Origin: Candidatus Dactylopiibacterium carminicum
Lineage (GTDB): Bacteria > Pseudomonadota > Gammaproteobacteria > Burkholderiales > Rhodocyclaceae
Assembly (NCBI RefSeq): GCF_014736495.1
Contig: NZ_MDUX01000014.1
Span: forward strand, 1-64,000
Direction of reading: 5' to 3'
DNA length: 64,000 nt
Every line of letters begins with the position of its first letter. Position 1 is the stretch's first letter. Below the pieces are notes generated by a model. That model was not told the origin of the DNA. It saw nothing but the letters and a program-made list of their open reading frames with translations, and searched no databases. Both the position numbers and the translations under genes were made by a program. Positions 24,601 to 33,003 of the stretch are shown piece after piece.

Positions 24601-24620
24601 GTGTGCAGACAGCTTGCCGA

Positions 24621-25262
24621 TCAGGCAGCCAGCACGCCCTTGAGGTAGGCGGAGATGGCTTCGTCCTGGCTGTTGGCGAAGAAGTATTCCTGGAACTTCT
24701 CACCCGAGATGGCGGCCTTCAGCAGATCCTGGTCGACAGCCTTCAGTGCGCTCAGGAAATCCTTGGTGGCTGCAGCCTTCACATCCTTCAGGATGCCGCG
24801 GTTCTTCGCCATGATGGCAGCGCGTTCCTTCGGGTAGCCCAGACCACGCTCCCCTTCGAACAGCTTGCGGTAGCAGTCTTGCAGGTTCAGCTCGGCAGCC
24901 CAGCCGAAGCCCTTGGCGTAGGGCATGGAGATGGCGTTGCCGTCGTTGATCTGGCCGAACAGGAAGGCGTCGGTCGGATCGATCACCAGGCCGCAGAACA
25001 CGCCGGGCATGGAGTTACAGGCCAGCATGGCGCCCATACCGGTGCCGCAGCCAGTCACGACGAAGTCGGCGGCCTTGGAGTTCAGCAGGATGCCAGCCAG
25101 CAGGCCGTTCATCACATAGGTGAGCGAAGCCTTGTCTTCCGGGGTGTACATACCGTAGTGATGCACGGTGTGGCCCAGGGGCTCGACGACAGTCTTGAGC
25201 GCGTTGTGAACGATCTCGGACTTTGCGGCCTGGCTGTTTTCAATGATGAGGGCAATCTTCAT
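24621..25262 (-). CDS. RpiB/LacA/LacB-family sugar-phosphate isomerase (possible DhuI-type uronate isomerase)
   Basis: Cytoplasmic isomerase of 213 residues. The RpiB fold is visible in the N-terminal strand MKIALIIENSQAAKSEIV, VVTGCGTGMGAMLACNSMPGVFCGLVIDP (the Cys/Thr loop of the active site) and INDGNAISMPYAKG. It is longer than ordinary RpiB (about 150), with a helical C-terminal extension. RpiB-family members of this length include DhuI, which isomerises 4-deoxy-L-threo-5-hexosulose uronate from pectin and glycan breakdown. The PL10 lyase and CE12 esterase in this window make that attractive, but ribose-5-phosphate or another sugar is not excluded. AAAGG precedes ATG 25262. The 220-base gap upstream holds nothing recognisable. 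Confidence 0.75.
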   Translation of the reverse strand: MKIALIIENSQAAKSEIVHNALKTVVEPLGHTVHHYGMYTPEDKASLTYVMNGLLAGILLNSKAADFVVTGCGTGMGAMLACNSMPGVFCGLVIDPTDAFLFGQINDGNAISMPYAKGFGWAAELNLQDCYRKLFEGERGLGYPKERAAIMAKNRGILKDVKAAATKDFLSALKAVDQDLLKAAISGEKFQEYFFANSQDEAISAYLKGVLAA

Positions 25263-25484
25263 GGGTAATACCTTTCTTTCACAAAGACGACGCAAAACGT
25301 CGGTTTCCGAGGGCAGGAAGTGCAGGCGGAATACCTGACCCGCAACGCACCGCTGCTTATCGACGATGCAAGACCAATCAGGGTAAGCCCGTACAAGGCT
25401 AATTGCAAATCCGTTGAACTATACACGAGCCATGCAAACGCGGATTTGACGCAACTCGCACACGGACGGCATCCTTCGGCCACC

Positions 25485-25706
25485 ATGCCACACTACGAAT
25501 TCAGGCTCGCGATATCGCCCGAGCAGTACCTTGCCTACTACAAGGGCACGATCAAACAGGTGATCGTGACGTGCGACAACGGCCAGAGGCTGCAGTTTCC
25601 CGCCGCATTGTTGCGCCAGTTCGTCAGCCAGCACGGAATCCAGGGGAATTTCGAGCTTCAGTGTGACGAACAGGGCAGGAACGCGACACTCATCCGCAGA
25701 CGTTAG
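25485..25706 (+). CDS. DUF2835 family protein
   Basis: Small cytoplasmic protein of 73 residues matching DUF2835: YEFRLAISPEQYLAYYKGTIKQVIV, then RLQFPAALLRQFVSQHGIQGNFEL. The family is common in beta- and gammaproteobacteria and its role is unknown. ATG 25485 was chosen because the conserved domain begins with it; the frame is open upstream to 25320 without similarity. It lies 75 bases before the DUF3014 gene on the same strand and divergent from the RpiB-family gene. Confidence 0.85.
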   Translation: MPHYEFRLAISPEQYLAYYKGTIKQVIVTCDNGQRLQFPAALLRQFVSQHGIQGNFELQCDEQGRNATLIRRR

Positions 25707-25781
25707 AGGCAGTCGACAGCCATCTGCCGGAACCCCGGCGCCGGTTCGAGGTCGTCCCTATCTGCCTACAGGAGGAAAACC

Positions 25782-26588
25782 ATGAAACGTTCGACGATCC
25801 TGATCCTGGCCTTGCTGGCCACCCTGCTCGGTGTTGGCCTCGGCTTCTACCTGCTGCGTCCGGCGCAGACACCGCCTCCTGCACCGCTGCCGGAGGCCGC
25901 GCCGGCAGTCCCCTTAGGCGAGCCTGCCGAGCCCGTGATCCGTCATCCGCTGCCCGAGCCGGCCACGGAGACCGAAGCCTCCGCACCGAACAGTCCTCCA
26001 CCCGAACTGGCGGACATCCTCGGCGGGCAATTCGGTATGGAGGTGTTCGCCCGGCTTTTCTTCTCCGACAAACTGATCCTGCGCATCGTCGCCACCGTGG
26101 ACAACCTGCCACGCCCCGAAGCGCCGGTCAGCATGTTCCCGCTGCGGCCCGTGGCCGGCAGCTTCCGCGTCGCACCGCACGGCGAAGACAAAGTGATCGC
26201 GCCCGAGAACGCAGTCCGCTACGCGCAGCACATGGCGTTGCTGCAGGCCTTGCCTCCGGCCACCGCCGCACGGATCTACATCCAGTTCTACCCGCGCTTC
26301 CAGCAGGCTTATCGCGAACTGGGCTATCCCAAGGCCTATTTCAACGACCGCCTGGTGGAGACCCTGGACAACCTGCTCGCCACGCCGGAGGCCATGCCAC
26401 CACTGTCTGTCCAGCAGCCCAAGGTGTTCTACGAATTCACCGATCCCGTACTGCGCGCCACCTCGGCAGGGCAGAAGATCCTGCTGCGCATGGGGCCGGA
26501 AAATGCCGCCCAGGCGAAACAATGGCTGCGTGAATTCCGGCAGCACGTTGCTCGAGCGGAAGTACCAGCGGCAGGCGGCAATCCCTGA
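25782..26588 (+). CDS. DUF3014 family membrane-anchored protein
   Basis: A 268-residue protein with one N-terminal helix (about 5-24), a long Pro/Ala/Glu-rich linker (to about 70) and a soluble domain matching DUF3014 (ELADILGGQFGMEVFARLFFSDKLILRIVATVDNLP, then FRVAPHG and YPRFQQAYRELGYPKAYFNDRLVETLDNLLATP). The topology suggests the domain lies in the periplasm. No function is known. AGGAGG gives a strong start. Its stop is three bases from the convergent end of psd. Confidence 0.85.
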   Translation: MKRSTILILALLATLLGVGLGFYLLRPAQTPPPAPLPEAAPAVPLGEPAEPVIRHPLPEPATETEASAPNSPPPELADILGGQFGMEVFARLFFSDKLILRIVATVDNLPRPEAPVSMFPLRPVAGSFRVAPHGEDKVIAPENAVRYAQHMALLQALPPATAARIYIQFYPRFQQAYRELGYPKAYFNDRLVETLDNLLATPEAMPPLSVQQPKVFYEFTDPVLRATSAGQKILLRMGPENAAQAKQWLREFRQHVARAEVPAAGGNP

Positions 26589-26591
26589 CGA

Positions 26592-27443
26592 TCAGCGCCG
26601 CCCGTATTCGCCCATCGCCTCGCCCATGCGCAGCGCAGCGCCCGGCTGCCAGGCCGGGTTGAAGGCCACGCCGGGCGCGGGGAACAGCATCACCACCGTG
26701 GAGCCGAGCAGGAAGCGGCCCATCTCTTCGCCCTGTACCAGCGAAACGTGCCGGTCGTCATAACGCCACTCGCGCAACTGACCGGGACGGGGCGGGTTGA
26801 CCACGCCATGCCATACCGTGGCCATGCTGCCGACGATGGTCGCGCCCACCAGCACCAGCACGAAGGGGCCGGCAGCCGAGTCGAACACGCAGACCACGCG
26901 CTCGTTGCGCGCAAAAAGCCCTGGCACGCCGCGCGCGGTGGTCGGATTCACTGAAAACAGCTCGCCCGGCACATGGATCATGCGCCGCAGGCGGCCCCCC
27001 ACCGGCATGTGGATACGGTGATAGTCGCGCGGCGAGAGATACAAGGTGGCGAAGCTGCCATCCTGGAACTGTGCGGCCAGCGTGGCATCGCCGCCGACCA
27101 GCGCGGTGGTGGAATAACGATGGCCCTTGGCCTGGAAGATCTGGTCGCGCTCGATACGGCCAAACTGGCTGATCGCGCCATCCACCGGGCAGAGCAGCCC
27201 GGCCTGTGCCAACGGGCGGGCATCGGCGCGTAGTGCACGGGTAAAGAATTCGTTGAACGTGGAATAGGCTTCGATCACCGGTTCGGCCGCCTCGGCCATG
27301 TTCACGCCATAGCGGCGCACAAAACCACGTATCACCGCCGTGGTAACACCGCCCAGACGCGCCGAAGCGAAGCGGCCCGCCAGTGCGGTGAGGGCCTGTT
27401 TGGGCAAGCAATACTGAGGCAACACCTTTAGGCGATCGGACAT
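26592..27443 (-). CDS. psd: Phosphatidylserine decarboxylase proenzyme
   Basis: Makes phosphatidylethanolamine from phosphatidylserine at the inner membrane. The 283-residue proenzyme has the expected blocks: FNEFFTRALRADARPL, CPVDGAISQFG, YLSPRDYHRIHMPVGG (catalytic His) and the self-cleavage motif FLLGSTVVMLF, where cleavage between Gly and Ser yields the pyruvoyl group. Length fits the bacterial type I enzyme. ATG 27443 starts the conserved region; the open frame runs further upstream into the antisense of the cystathionine synthase gene. Divergent from that gene. Confidence 0.95.
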   Translation of the reverse strand: MSDRLKVLPQYCLPKQALTALAGRFASARLGGVTTAVIRGFVRRYGVNMAEAAEPVIEAYSTFNEFFTRALRADARPLAQAGLLCPVDGAISQFGRIERDQIFQAKGHRYSTTALVGGDATLAAQFQDGSFATLYLSPRDYHRIHMPVGGRLRRMIHVPGELFSVNPTTARGVPGLFARNERVVCVFDSAAGPFVLVLVGATIVGSMATVWHGVVNPPRPGQLREWRYDDRHVSLVQGEEMGRFLLGSTVVMLFPAPGVAFNPAWQPGAALRMGEAMGEYGRR

Positions 27444-27555
27444 GACGGCATCCCGCGACGGAAAAGGCCGCCATTGTAACGACTTGCGATCCCTGTGCCG
27501 TTCGCCCGTGAGCGGGCCTAGAATGCCGCTTTCTCCCCAAAAGAACAGCCAGATC

Positions 27556-28809
27556 ATGAATCGCAAAGGCTTCACCACCAGCATCCTGCACAGTGATCGC
27601 ACCGGTGGCATCGAGCACGGCTCGCTGCACAAGCCGGTCCATAGCTCCATCACTTTCGCCCAGCCCACGGCCGCGGACATCGCCGCAGTCTTCCAGGGGC
27701 GCCAGGCCGGGCTCACCTACGGTCGGCAGGTCAACCCGACCACGTCCGCGCTCGAGAAGAAACTCACCCTGATGGAAGAAGGGCTCGCCACCTGCTGCTT
27801 CGCTACCGGCATGGCCGCCATCAGCACCACCATGCTGGCGCTGCTACGCAGCGGTGACCACCTGGTTTCCAGCAGTTTCCTGTTCGGCAACACCAACAGC
27901 GTGTTCAACACCTTTGCCAACTACGGCATCGACACCAGCTTCGTCGATGCCACGGCCGTGGCGAACGTGGAGGCCGCGCTGCGCCCCAACACCCGCGCGG
28001 TGTTCGTCGAGACCATCGCCAACCCCTGCACCCAGATCAGCGATCTGGCCGGGATCGGCAAGCTGTGCGCCGAACGCGGCCTGCTGTTCATCGTCGACAA
28101 CACCATGACCAGCCCATGGAACTTCCGCCCCAAGAGCGTGGGCGCTGGCCTGGTGATCAACTCGCTGTCGAAATACATCGGCGGGCACGGCAATGCGCTG
28201 GGCGGCTCGGTGACCGAGACTGGCGTATTCGACTGGCAGGCCTTCCCGAACATCCTCGATATCTACAAGACCGGCCCGGCGCACAACTGGGGCATGCTGC
28301 AGATCCGCAAGAAAGGGCTACGCGACCTGGGCGCCACGCTGTCACCGGATGCCGCCAGCCAGATCGCCTTCGGTGCCGAGACGCTGGCTCTGCGCCAGGA
28401 GCGCTCGGCCAGCAACGCGCTGGAACTGGCGCACTGGTTCGAAGCACACCCGGCCGTGGCACAGGTGTTCCATCCGGGGCTGGAAAGCCATCCGCAATAT
28501 GCGCGTGCGCAACGCTTGTTCCGCCATGCCGGCTCGCTGATGAGCATCGAACTGCGGCCCGAGGTCGACTGCTTCCGCTTCCTCGATGCCCTGGAGCTGG
28601 TGGTGATCGCCAGCAACCTGGGCGACAACCGCACGCTGGCGATTCCCGTGGCGCACACCATCTACTACGAGATGGGGCCGGCCCGCCACGCCGAGATGGG
28701 TATCACCGACGGCACGGTGCGTTTCTCCATCGGTATCGAGGATATCGACGACCTGCTCGCCGATTTCGGCCAGGCCTTGGCGCAGGCACAGACGCCGAAG
28801 GCTCCATAG
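27556..28809 (+). CDS. Cystathionine gamma-synthase family PLP-dependent enzyme
   Basis: Cys/Met metabolism PLP enzyme of 417 residues. The internal aldimine Lys is in VINSLSKYIGGHGNALGG, the PLP phosphate site in TCCFATGMAAISTTMLALL, YTYGR-like YGRQVNPTTSALE is at the N-terminus, and the conserved Asp is in FIVDNTMTSP. This subgroup is annotated as a cystathionine gamma-synthase family protein and may act as a lyase or as a synthase; the exact reaction cannot be assigned. The start at ATG 27556 fits the family's N-terminus (MNRKGFTTSILHSDR); the ribosome site is weak. It is divergent from psd. Confidence 0.88.
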   Translation: MNRKGFTTSILHSDRTGGIEHGSLHKPVHSSITFAQPTAADIAAVFQGRQAGLTYGRQVNPTTSALEKKLTLMEEGLATCCFATGMAAISTTMLALLRSGDHLVSSSFLFGNTNSVFNTFANYGIDTSFVDATAVANVEAALRPNTRAVFVETIANPCTQISDLAGIGKLCAERGLLFIVDNTMTSPWNFRPKSVGAGLVINSLSKYIGGHGNALGGSVTETGVFDWQAFPNILDIYKTGPAHNWGMLQIRKKGLRDLGATLSPDAASQIAFGAETLALRQERSASNALELAHWFEAHPAVAQVFHPGLESHPQYARAQRLFRHAGSLMSIELRPEVDCFRFLDALELVVIASNLGDNRTLAIPVAHTIYYEMGPARHAEMGITDGTVRFSIGIEDIDDLLADFGQALAQAQTPKAP

Positions 28810-28848
28810 TGGCTGCTTGCGGGCGGGGTCCAGCCTCGCCCGTGACAT

Positions 28849-29339
28849 TCACGCGGCAGCCGCGTCATCCAGCATGGTCAGCGCCTCGGCCAGACCGCCA
28901 CGCACGATGCAAGCGGGCACCGCCAGCATCAGATTGACCGGTAAACCGAAGTCTTCCACCTGCTCGCCATTGCAGTCGAACAGGCGTCCGCCCTCACGGC
29001 GCAGTGGGCCACCCTGCCAGCGCTCCACACACTCGGGGATTCCCGCATGCGCCAGATAGCCGATCACCGGCTTGCCCAGTGCGCAGGCATAGCCGACCTC
29101 GAAACAGGTGCCGGAATCCGGCTCTGCCCCGCGAAAGACGTTGAGATATTGGCCAGCACCACGTCAGCCGCCGCGATCAGTGCCAGATTCTGGGCGTAGA
29201 TCTCGCTCGCCGTGCTGGCGCCGCCGTCCAGCGGCACCAGCGCCTCGTGGCCATGCGCGCGGCACTTTGCCCGGACCTCGTCGGCCCAGGCGAGCGCATC
29301 CGCGCGGAATACATCGGGGCCGGCGAGATACAGCTTCAT
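28849..29339 (-). pseudogene. Nucleoside 2-deoxyribosyltransferase, frameshifted
   Basis: The N-terminal half reads MKLYLAGPDVFRADALAWADEV and AADVVLANIS, typical of the family. The reading then shifts: the rest (FRGAEPDSGTCFEVGYACALGKPVIGYL, with the catalytic Glu in FEVGYA) continues in another frame. Removing one TC from a TCTC at 29143-29146 gives a clean NINVFRGAEPDSGT, so a dinucleotide duplication is the likely lesion. Intact length would be about 162 residues. These enzymes exchange or release bases from deoxynucleosides. The ATG overlaps the rdgC stop by four bases (ATGA). It may be a true pseudogene or an assembly error. Confidence 0.85.
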
Positions 29340-30235
29340 ACGGTGCGCACTTCTCCGCCAAGCGCCAGCATCAGGGCCGGGATCAGGCGGCGCAGTTCGC
29401 CGGCCATCAGGGCAAAGTCGGCATCGAACTGCTCCTCGCGCGTCTTCGCGTCGCCCTCTTCCTTGGCGTTGAGCGTTTCCAGCGGTTGCACGCGCTTGAG
29501 CTCGAACTTGTCGGTGAGGATGAAGGAGAGCTTGTCGTCGAAGGTCAGCGCCAGCTTGCTGACCTGCTTGCCGGCGGCGATGTGCTCGCGGATCTCGTCC
29601 CCCTCCAGACTGTGGCGCACATAACGCACCGCACTGGCTTCATCGGTGACGGCGCGCAATTCGCAATCCTGGTCGATGGTGAAAGCGCCGGGCGCTTGAT
29701 TGCCGGCCAGCCAGCCCGTCATCGCGGCACCGGGGGAGAGTTCGGTATTCAGCAGCTTCAGCGGCAACTCGTCCATGGCCTTGTGTAGGGCTTCCAGCAC
29801 CGGCTCGGCGGCCGAGCGGCTGGCGGTGTCGATGGCGAGCCAGCCATCCTTCGGATCAATCCAGGCGAAGACCTTGCGGCGGCGCGTGAAAGCACGCGGC
29901 AACAGCTCCATCATCACCGCCTCCTTGACCTCCTTCATCTGCTTGCAGCCGGGTTTGAAACCCTGCTGGGCCTCGATCTCTTCGGCCTTGTCCTCGCATA
30001 CCTGCTTGACCACGGAAGCCGGCAGCAGGCGTTGTTCGACGCCCAGGGCGATCAACCACTGACCGCCAACGCTGTGCACCAGGCTGTCATGGATCACGGG
30101 CGCCCAGCCTTGGCTGGCCATGTCCTGGCTGCCGCAGGGCTGGAAGGCCAAGCGGCCAAGCTGCTCGGAGAGCTGATCGATGGTCATGTCCCAGTTTTCG
30201 GGCAGGCGGTAGAGTTGCAGGTTACGGAACCACAT
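29336..30235 (-). CDS. rdgC: Recombination-associated protein RdgC
   Basis: Nucleoid-associated ring-shaped DNA-binding protein that can limit RecA activity. The 299 residues match the family throughout: MWFRNLQLYRLP at the N-terminus, CGSQDMASQGWAPV, RAFTRRRKVFAWIDPKDGWLAIDTAS and the KLALTFDDKLSFILTDKFELKRVQPL block. ATG 30235 starts the conserved sequence; the open frame continues to 30748 without homology. Its stop overlaps the start of the deoxyribosyltransferase gene, so the two form a translationally coupled operon. Confidence 0.95.
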   Translation of the reverse strand: MWFRNLQLYRLPENWDMTIDQLSEQLGRLAFQPCGSQDMASQGWAPVIHDSLVHSVGGQWLIALGVEQRLLPASVVKQVCEDKAEEIEAQQGFKPGCKQMKEVKEAVMMELLPRAFTRRRKVFAWIDPKDGWLAIDTASRSAAEPVLEALHKAMDELPLKLLNTELSPGAAMTGWLAGNQAPGAFTIDQDCELRAVTDEASAVRYVRHSLEGDEIREHIAAGKQVSKLALTFDDKLSFILTDKFELKRVQPLETLNAKEEGDAKTREEQFDADFALMAGELRRLIPALMLALGGEVRTV

Positions 30236-30335
30236 TGTTCGTGAGCGGGGAGAGAAAAAGGAAGGCGCGATGATACGTCCTGGCGCCTCCGGATGCAGTC
30301 TCCCTGCCGCGCAAATTTGCCCGGGAGAGAACCTC

Positions 30336-30551
30336 ATGTACCGCCACGCCACGACGCTCTGTCTTTGCTGCCTGCTGGCCGGCTGCGGCGCCAGCGAAAC
30401 CGCCGTCACCGCTGCGGCAGTGGCCAAGGGGCAGGCAGAACAGGCCAAGCAGGCACAGCAACAGATGCAACAGATCCAGCAGCAGCTCGATGCCGCCAAT
30501 GCCCAGGCCGAAGCCCGGCAGCAGACGCTGGAAGCCGCCGCCAGCCAATGA
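30336..30551 (+). CDS. Small Gln/Ala-rich coiled-coil lipoprotein
   Basis: A 71-residue protein with a lipoprotein signal (CLLAGC, Cys17) and a mature part of about 54 residues that is almost entirely Ala, Gln, Lys and Glu (AKQAQQQMQQIQQQLDAANA), predicted as one long helix, probably a coiled coil. It resembles small outer-membrane lipoproteins in layout, but I do not recognise a named family. GGGAGAG precedes ATG 30336. It is 19 bases upstream of another small gene on the same strand, and divergent from rdgC. Confidence 0.7.
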   Translation: MYRHATTLCLCCLLAGCGASETAVTAAAVAKGQAEQAKQAQQQMQQIQQQLDAANAQAEARQQTLEAAASQ

Positions 30552-30570
30552 CCACAACCAGGAGTACGCC

Positions 30571-30744
30571 ATGAAACCTCGCAACAAACCCCGCAACCCG
30601 ATGGTGCCCGCACTGCAGCAGCGCAACGGCGCCGGCCCGCACCAGAAGAGCAACAAGGCACGACGGCTGGCCGCGCGACGCCAGTTGCAACGCAAGCTCG
30701 GGGACGAAGGAGGTTTTGCCCAGCATGCCGGACGGGTGTGCTGA
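30571..30744 (+). CDS. Small basic protein of unknown function
   Basis: A 57-residue, strongly basic protein ([22 protein letters not shown], then [21 protein letters not shown]) with no membrane segment. The Arg/Lys content suggests nucleic-acid or ribosome association. Short proteins of this kind are conserved in betaproteobacteria as far as I recall, but no function is known. CAGGAG lies seven bases before the ATG, and the gene follows the small lipoprotein after 19 bases and precedes murB by 28. Confidence 0.7.
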   Translation: MKPRNKPRNPMVPALQQRNGAGPHQKSNKARRLAARRQLQRKLGDEGGFAQHAGRVC

Positions 30745-30772
30745 GCAAAACCCCCTTCGGTACAATCCGCGC

Positions 30773-31795
30773 ATGCCCTTCCCTTTCCAGCAGGATTTCC
30801 CCCTAGCCCCGCTCAACACCTTCGGCTTGCCGGCGCAGGCGCGCCGCTATGCGGAAATCCAGTCGCCCGGCCAACTCGTGCAGCTGGTCCGCAGCGGCGA
30901 GCTGGAAGGCGAGCGTGTCATCGTGCTCGGCGGTGGCAGCAACGTGGTGCTCTCGGGCGACCTCGACGCCACCGTGCTTCGCATCTGCATCCGTGGCCGC
31001 GAACTGATCGGCAGCGATGACGATCATCACTTCGTGCGTGCCGGCGGCGGCGAAAACTGGCCGGACTTCGTGCGCTGGACGCTGGAGATGGGCTGGCCCG
31101 GGCTGGAAAATCTGTCGCTGATCCCCGGCACCGTGGGCGCAGCCCCGGTGCAGAACATCGGCGCCTACGGCATGGAGGTCTATGAGCGTTTCCTTCTGCT
31201 GGAAGCCGTCGACCTCAAAAGCGGCGCAATCATCAGCTTCAGCTTCGACGACTGCCACTTCGGCTACCGCGACAGCGTGTTCAAGCAAGAAGCTGCCGGC
31301 CGATTCGTGATCACCGCGGTGACCTTCCGCCTGCCCAAGCGCTGGACGCCACTGACGCGCTATCTCGACGTTTCGCGTGAGCTGGCCGCACGCGGCATCA
31401 TCGATCCCACGCCGCTACAGATCTCGGATGCGATCATCTCCATCCGCCAGCGCAAGCTGCCCGATCAGGCCATTCAGGGTAATGCAGGCAGTTTCTTCAA
31501 GAATCCGGTGGTCAGCGCTGAATGCTTCGACAAGCTGCTTGCGCGACATCCCGCCATCCCCAGCTTCCGCCAGCTGGACGGCAGCATCAAGCTGGCTGCG
31601 GGCTGGCTGATCGAGGAGGCCGGCTGGAAGGGCCGCGCGCTCGGCACGGTTGGCGTATCAGCGGATCACGCGCTGGTGCTGGTCAATCTGGGAGGCGCCA
31701 CCGGCGCCGATGTGCTGGCGCTGGCCGACGCCGTAGGCCGTGACGTGGCGGACAGGTTCGGCGTCCATCTGGAGATGGAACCCATCCTGCTCTGA
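30773..31795 (+). CDS. murB: UDP-N-acetylenolpyruvoylglucosamine reductase
   Basis: FAD- and NADPH-dependent enzyme of peptidoglycan precursor synthesis (makes UDP-MurNAc). The 340 residues fit the E. coli-type (long) enzyme: [35 protein letters not shown] (FAD), [33 protein letters not shown], and the catalytic Ser in [13 protein letters not shown] plus the C-terminal Glu region (HLEMEPILL). A TACAAT hexamer (30761-30766) ends only six bases before the ATG and no ribosome site is present, so the message may be leaderless or be read from the upstream small genes. Confidence 0.95.
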   Translation: MPFPFQQDFPLAPLNTFGLPAQARRYAEIQSPGQLVQLVRSGELEGERVIVLGGGSNVVLSGDLDATVLRICIRGRELIGSDDDHHFVRAGGGENWPDFVRWTLEMGWPGLENLSLIPGTVGAAPVQNIGAYGMEVYERFLLLEAVDLKSGAIISFSFDDCHFGYRDSVFKQEAAGRFVITAVTFRLPKRWTPLTRYLDVSRELAARGIIDPTPLQISDAIISIRQRKLPDQAIQGNAGSFFKNPVVSAECFDKLLARHPAIPSFRQLDGSIKLAAGWLIEEAGWKGRALGTVGVSADHALVLVNLGGATGADVLALADAVGRDVADRFGVHLEMEPILL

Positions 31796-31811
31796 AAAGC
31801 TGGCGTGCACG

Positions 31812-32249
31812 TCAGCGAAAGCGGCGGAAGAAGCGGCTCAGCAAGGAGCCGCTGCTGCGTTTTTGCACATACTCGGCATAAGCGCGGTCAGACCCCTGGA
31901 TATGGTCGATGAGCCAGTTTTCCAGAAAACGCAGCAAATCCAGTGACAGCTGGCCGGCGGCCTGGGCACCGCGCTTCTCGCGCTCGATGCGCGTCACGAA
32001 GGCTTCATGCTCCCGCACGTGGGCTTCCACACCTTTGTAGCCAACCGCACGCATGAAGGCTTCTTCATCCCGGAAATGCTCACGCGTGTAATGCTCGAGC
32101 TCCTCGAGCACCTTCATCACCGCCTGCGGATCAGCCTTGGCGATGATCAACCGCCAGACTTCATTGATCAGATCCAGTAAGGTCTGATGCTGCTCATCAA
32201 TCCCGTCCAGTCCCAGGTTGAACTCCGACTTCCACCGCACCAGCTCCAT
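31812..32249 (-). CDS. Bacteriohemerythrin
   Basis: Single-domain O2-binding di-iron protein of 145 residues. All seven ligand positions are present in order: His in GIDEQHQTLL, His and Glu in HYTREHFRDEEAFM, His residues of HVREHEAF, and His/Asp in DHIQGSD. ATG 32249 follows GGAGAG; eleven extra codons upstream lack support. The C-terminal tail is basic (SLLSRFFRRFR) and might interact with membrane or nucleic acid. It is convergent with murB (16 bases apart). It may deliver or store oxygen and complements the hemerythrin-cyclase at 22.8-24.4 kb. Confidence 0.92.
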   Translation of the reverse strand: MELVRWKSEFNLGLDGIDEQHQTLLDLINEVWRLIIAKADPQAVMKVLEELEHYTREHFRDEEAFMRAVGYKGVEAHVREHEAFVTRIEREKRGAQAAGQLSLDLLRFLENWLIDHIQGSDRAYAEYVQKRSSGSLLSRFFRRFR

Positions 32250-32382
32250 TGACTTCTCTCCACCTGCTGTCACCGGTCTCATACCGGGCCGGCGAGTATA
32301 GAAAGCGGCACAAGATCAGGAATTTGAGCGCCCGCAAAAGCGGGTGGAAGAAAACTGTGTCAGCCTGTATCGCCAGGCGGCA

Positions 32383-33003
32383 TCACAACCATCCAGCCTG
32401 CACCAGGCGCTTGCGCAACAGCTCGGCCATGTACTCATAGCCCTCGGCATTGGCGTGTATGCTGTCGGCGCGCAGCTCGGGGCGGGAGAGCGTCTGCGCC
32501 ACGGCATCCGGCAACAGCAACACCTGCTGCTCGCCTGCCAGCGCCGCATACAGCGGGTGATCAGACAGCACTCCGAACAGCGCGGCGCCCAGCGAAGGCG
32601 CGGGAATAGCCACCAGCGCCACATGCGCGCTCACAGCGCGTGCCTCGTCGAGCATGGCGGCAATGTTTTCGCGCGTCTGCGTTTCGGGCACCCGGCGCAG
32701 GAAATCGTTGCCGCCGATAGCCACAATCACAGCATCCGGCCTGTACTGCGCCAACAGAGCACCGAGCCGCTCGCGCGCATCCTCACTGCGATGGCCGGGT
32801 ACGCCGGCATTCACCACCTGCCAGCCGGTTTCGCGTGCCAGCACGGCTGGCCAGGACAGCTCGCGCGTGGCCCCGGTGCCTGCCACCAGGCTGTCACCCA
32901 CCACCAGCACGGTGGCTCCGGGTGGCAATTCAACCTGTTGCTGCCGCTGACCGCAGGCCGACAGCAGCAGGCAAAGCACGATCAGGAAGCCACGGCGTTT
33001 CAT
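32383..33003 (-). CDS. SGNH/GDSL hydrolase lipoprotein (TesA-like arylesterase)
   Basis: Envelope esterase of 206 residues. The signal peptide ends in a lipobox (LLLSAC, Cys17). SGNH blocks: VVGDSLVAGTGA (catalytic Ser), Gly in NAGVPGHRSE, GGNDFLRR (Asn), and DSIHANAEGYEYMAELL (Asp and His). This is the TesA/arylesterase group that hydrolyses acyl esters or lysophospholipids. Its start overlaps the stop of the AI-2E transporter gene by four bases (ATGA), so it is the downstream gene of that operon. Confidence 0.9.
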   Translation of the reverse strand: MKRRGFLIVLCLLLSACGQRQQQVELPPGATVLVVGDSLVAGTGATRELSWPAVLARETGWQVVNAGVPGHRSEDARERLGALLAQYRPDAVIVAIGGNDFLRRVPETQTRENIAAMLDEARAVSAHVALVAIPAPSLGAALFGVLSDHPLYAALAGEQQVLLLPDAVAQTLSRPELRADSIHANAEGYEYMAELLRKRLVQAGWL

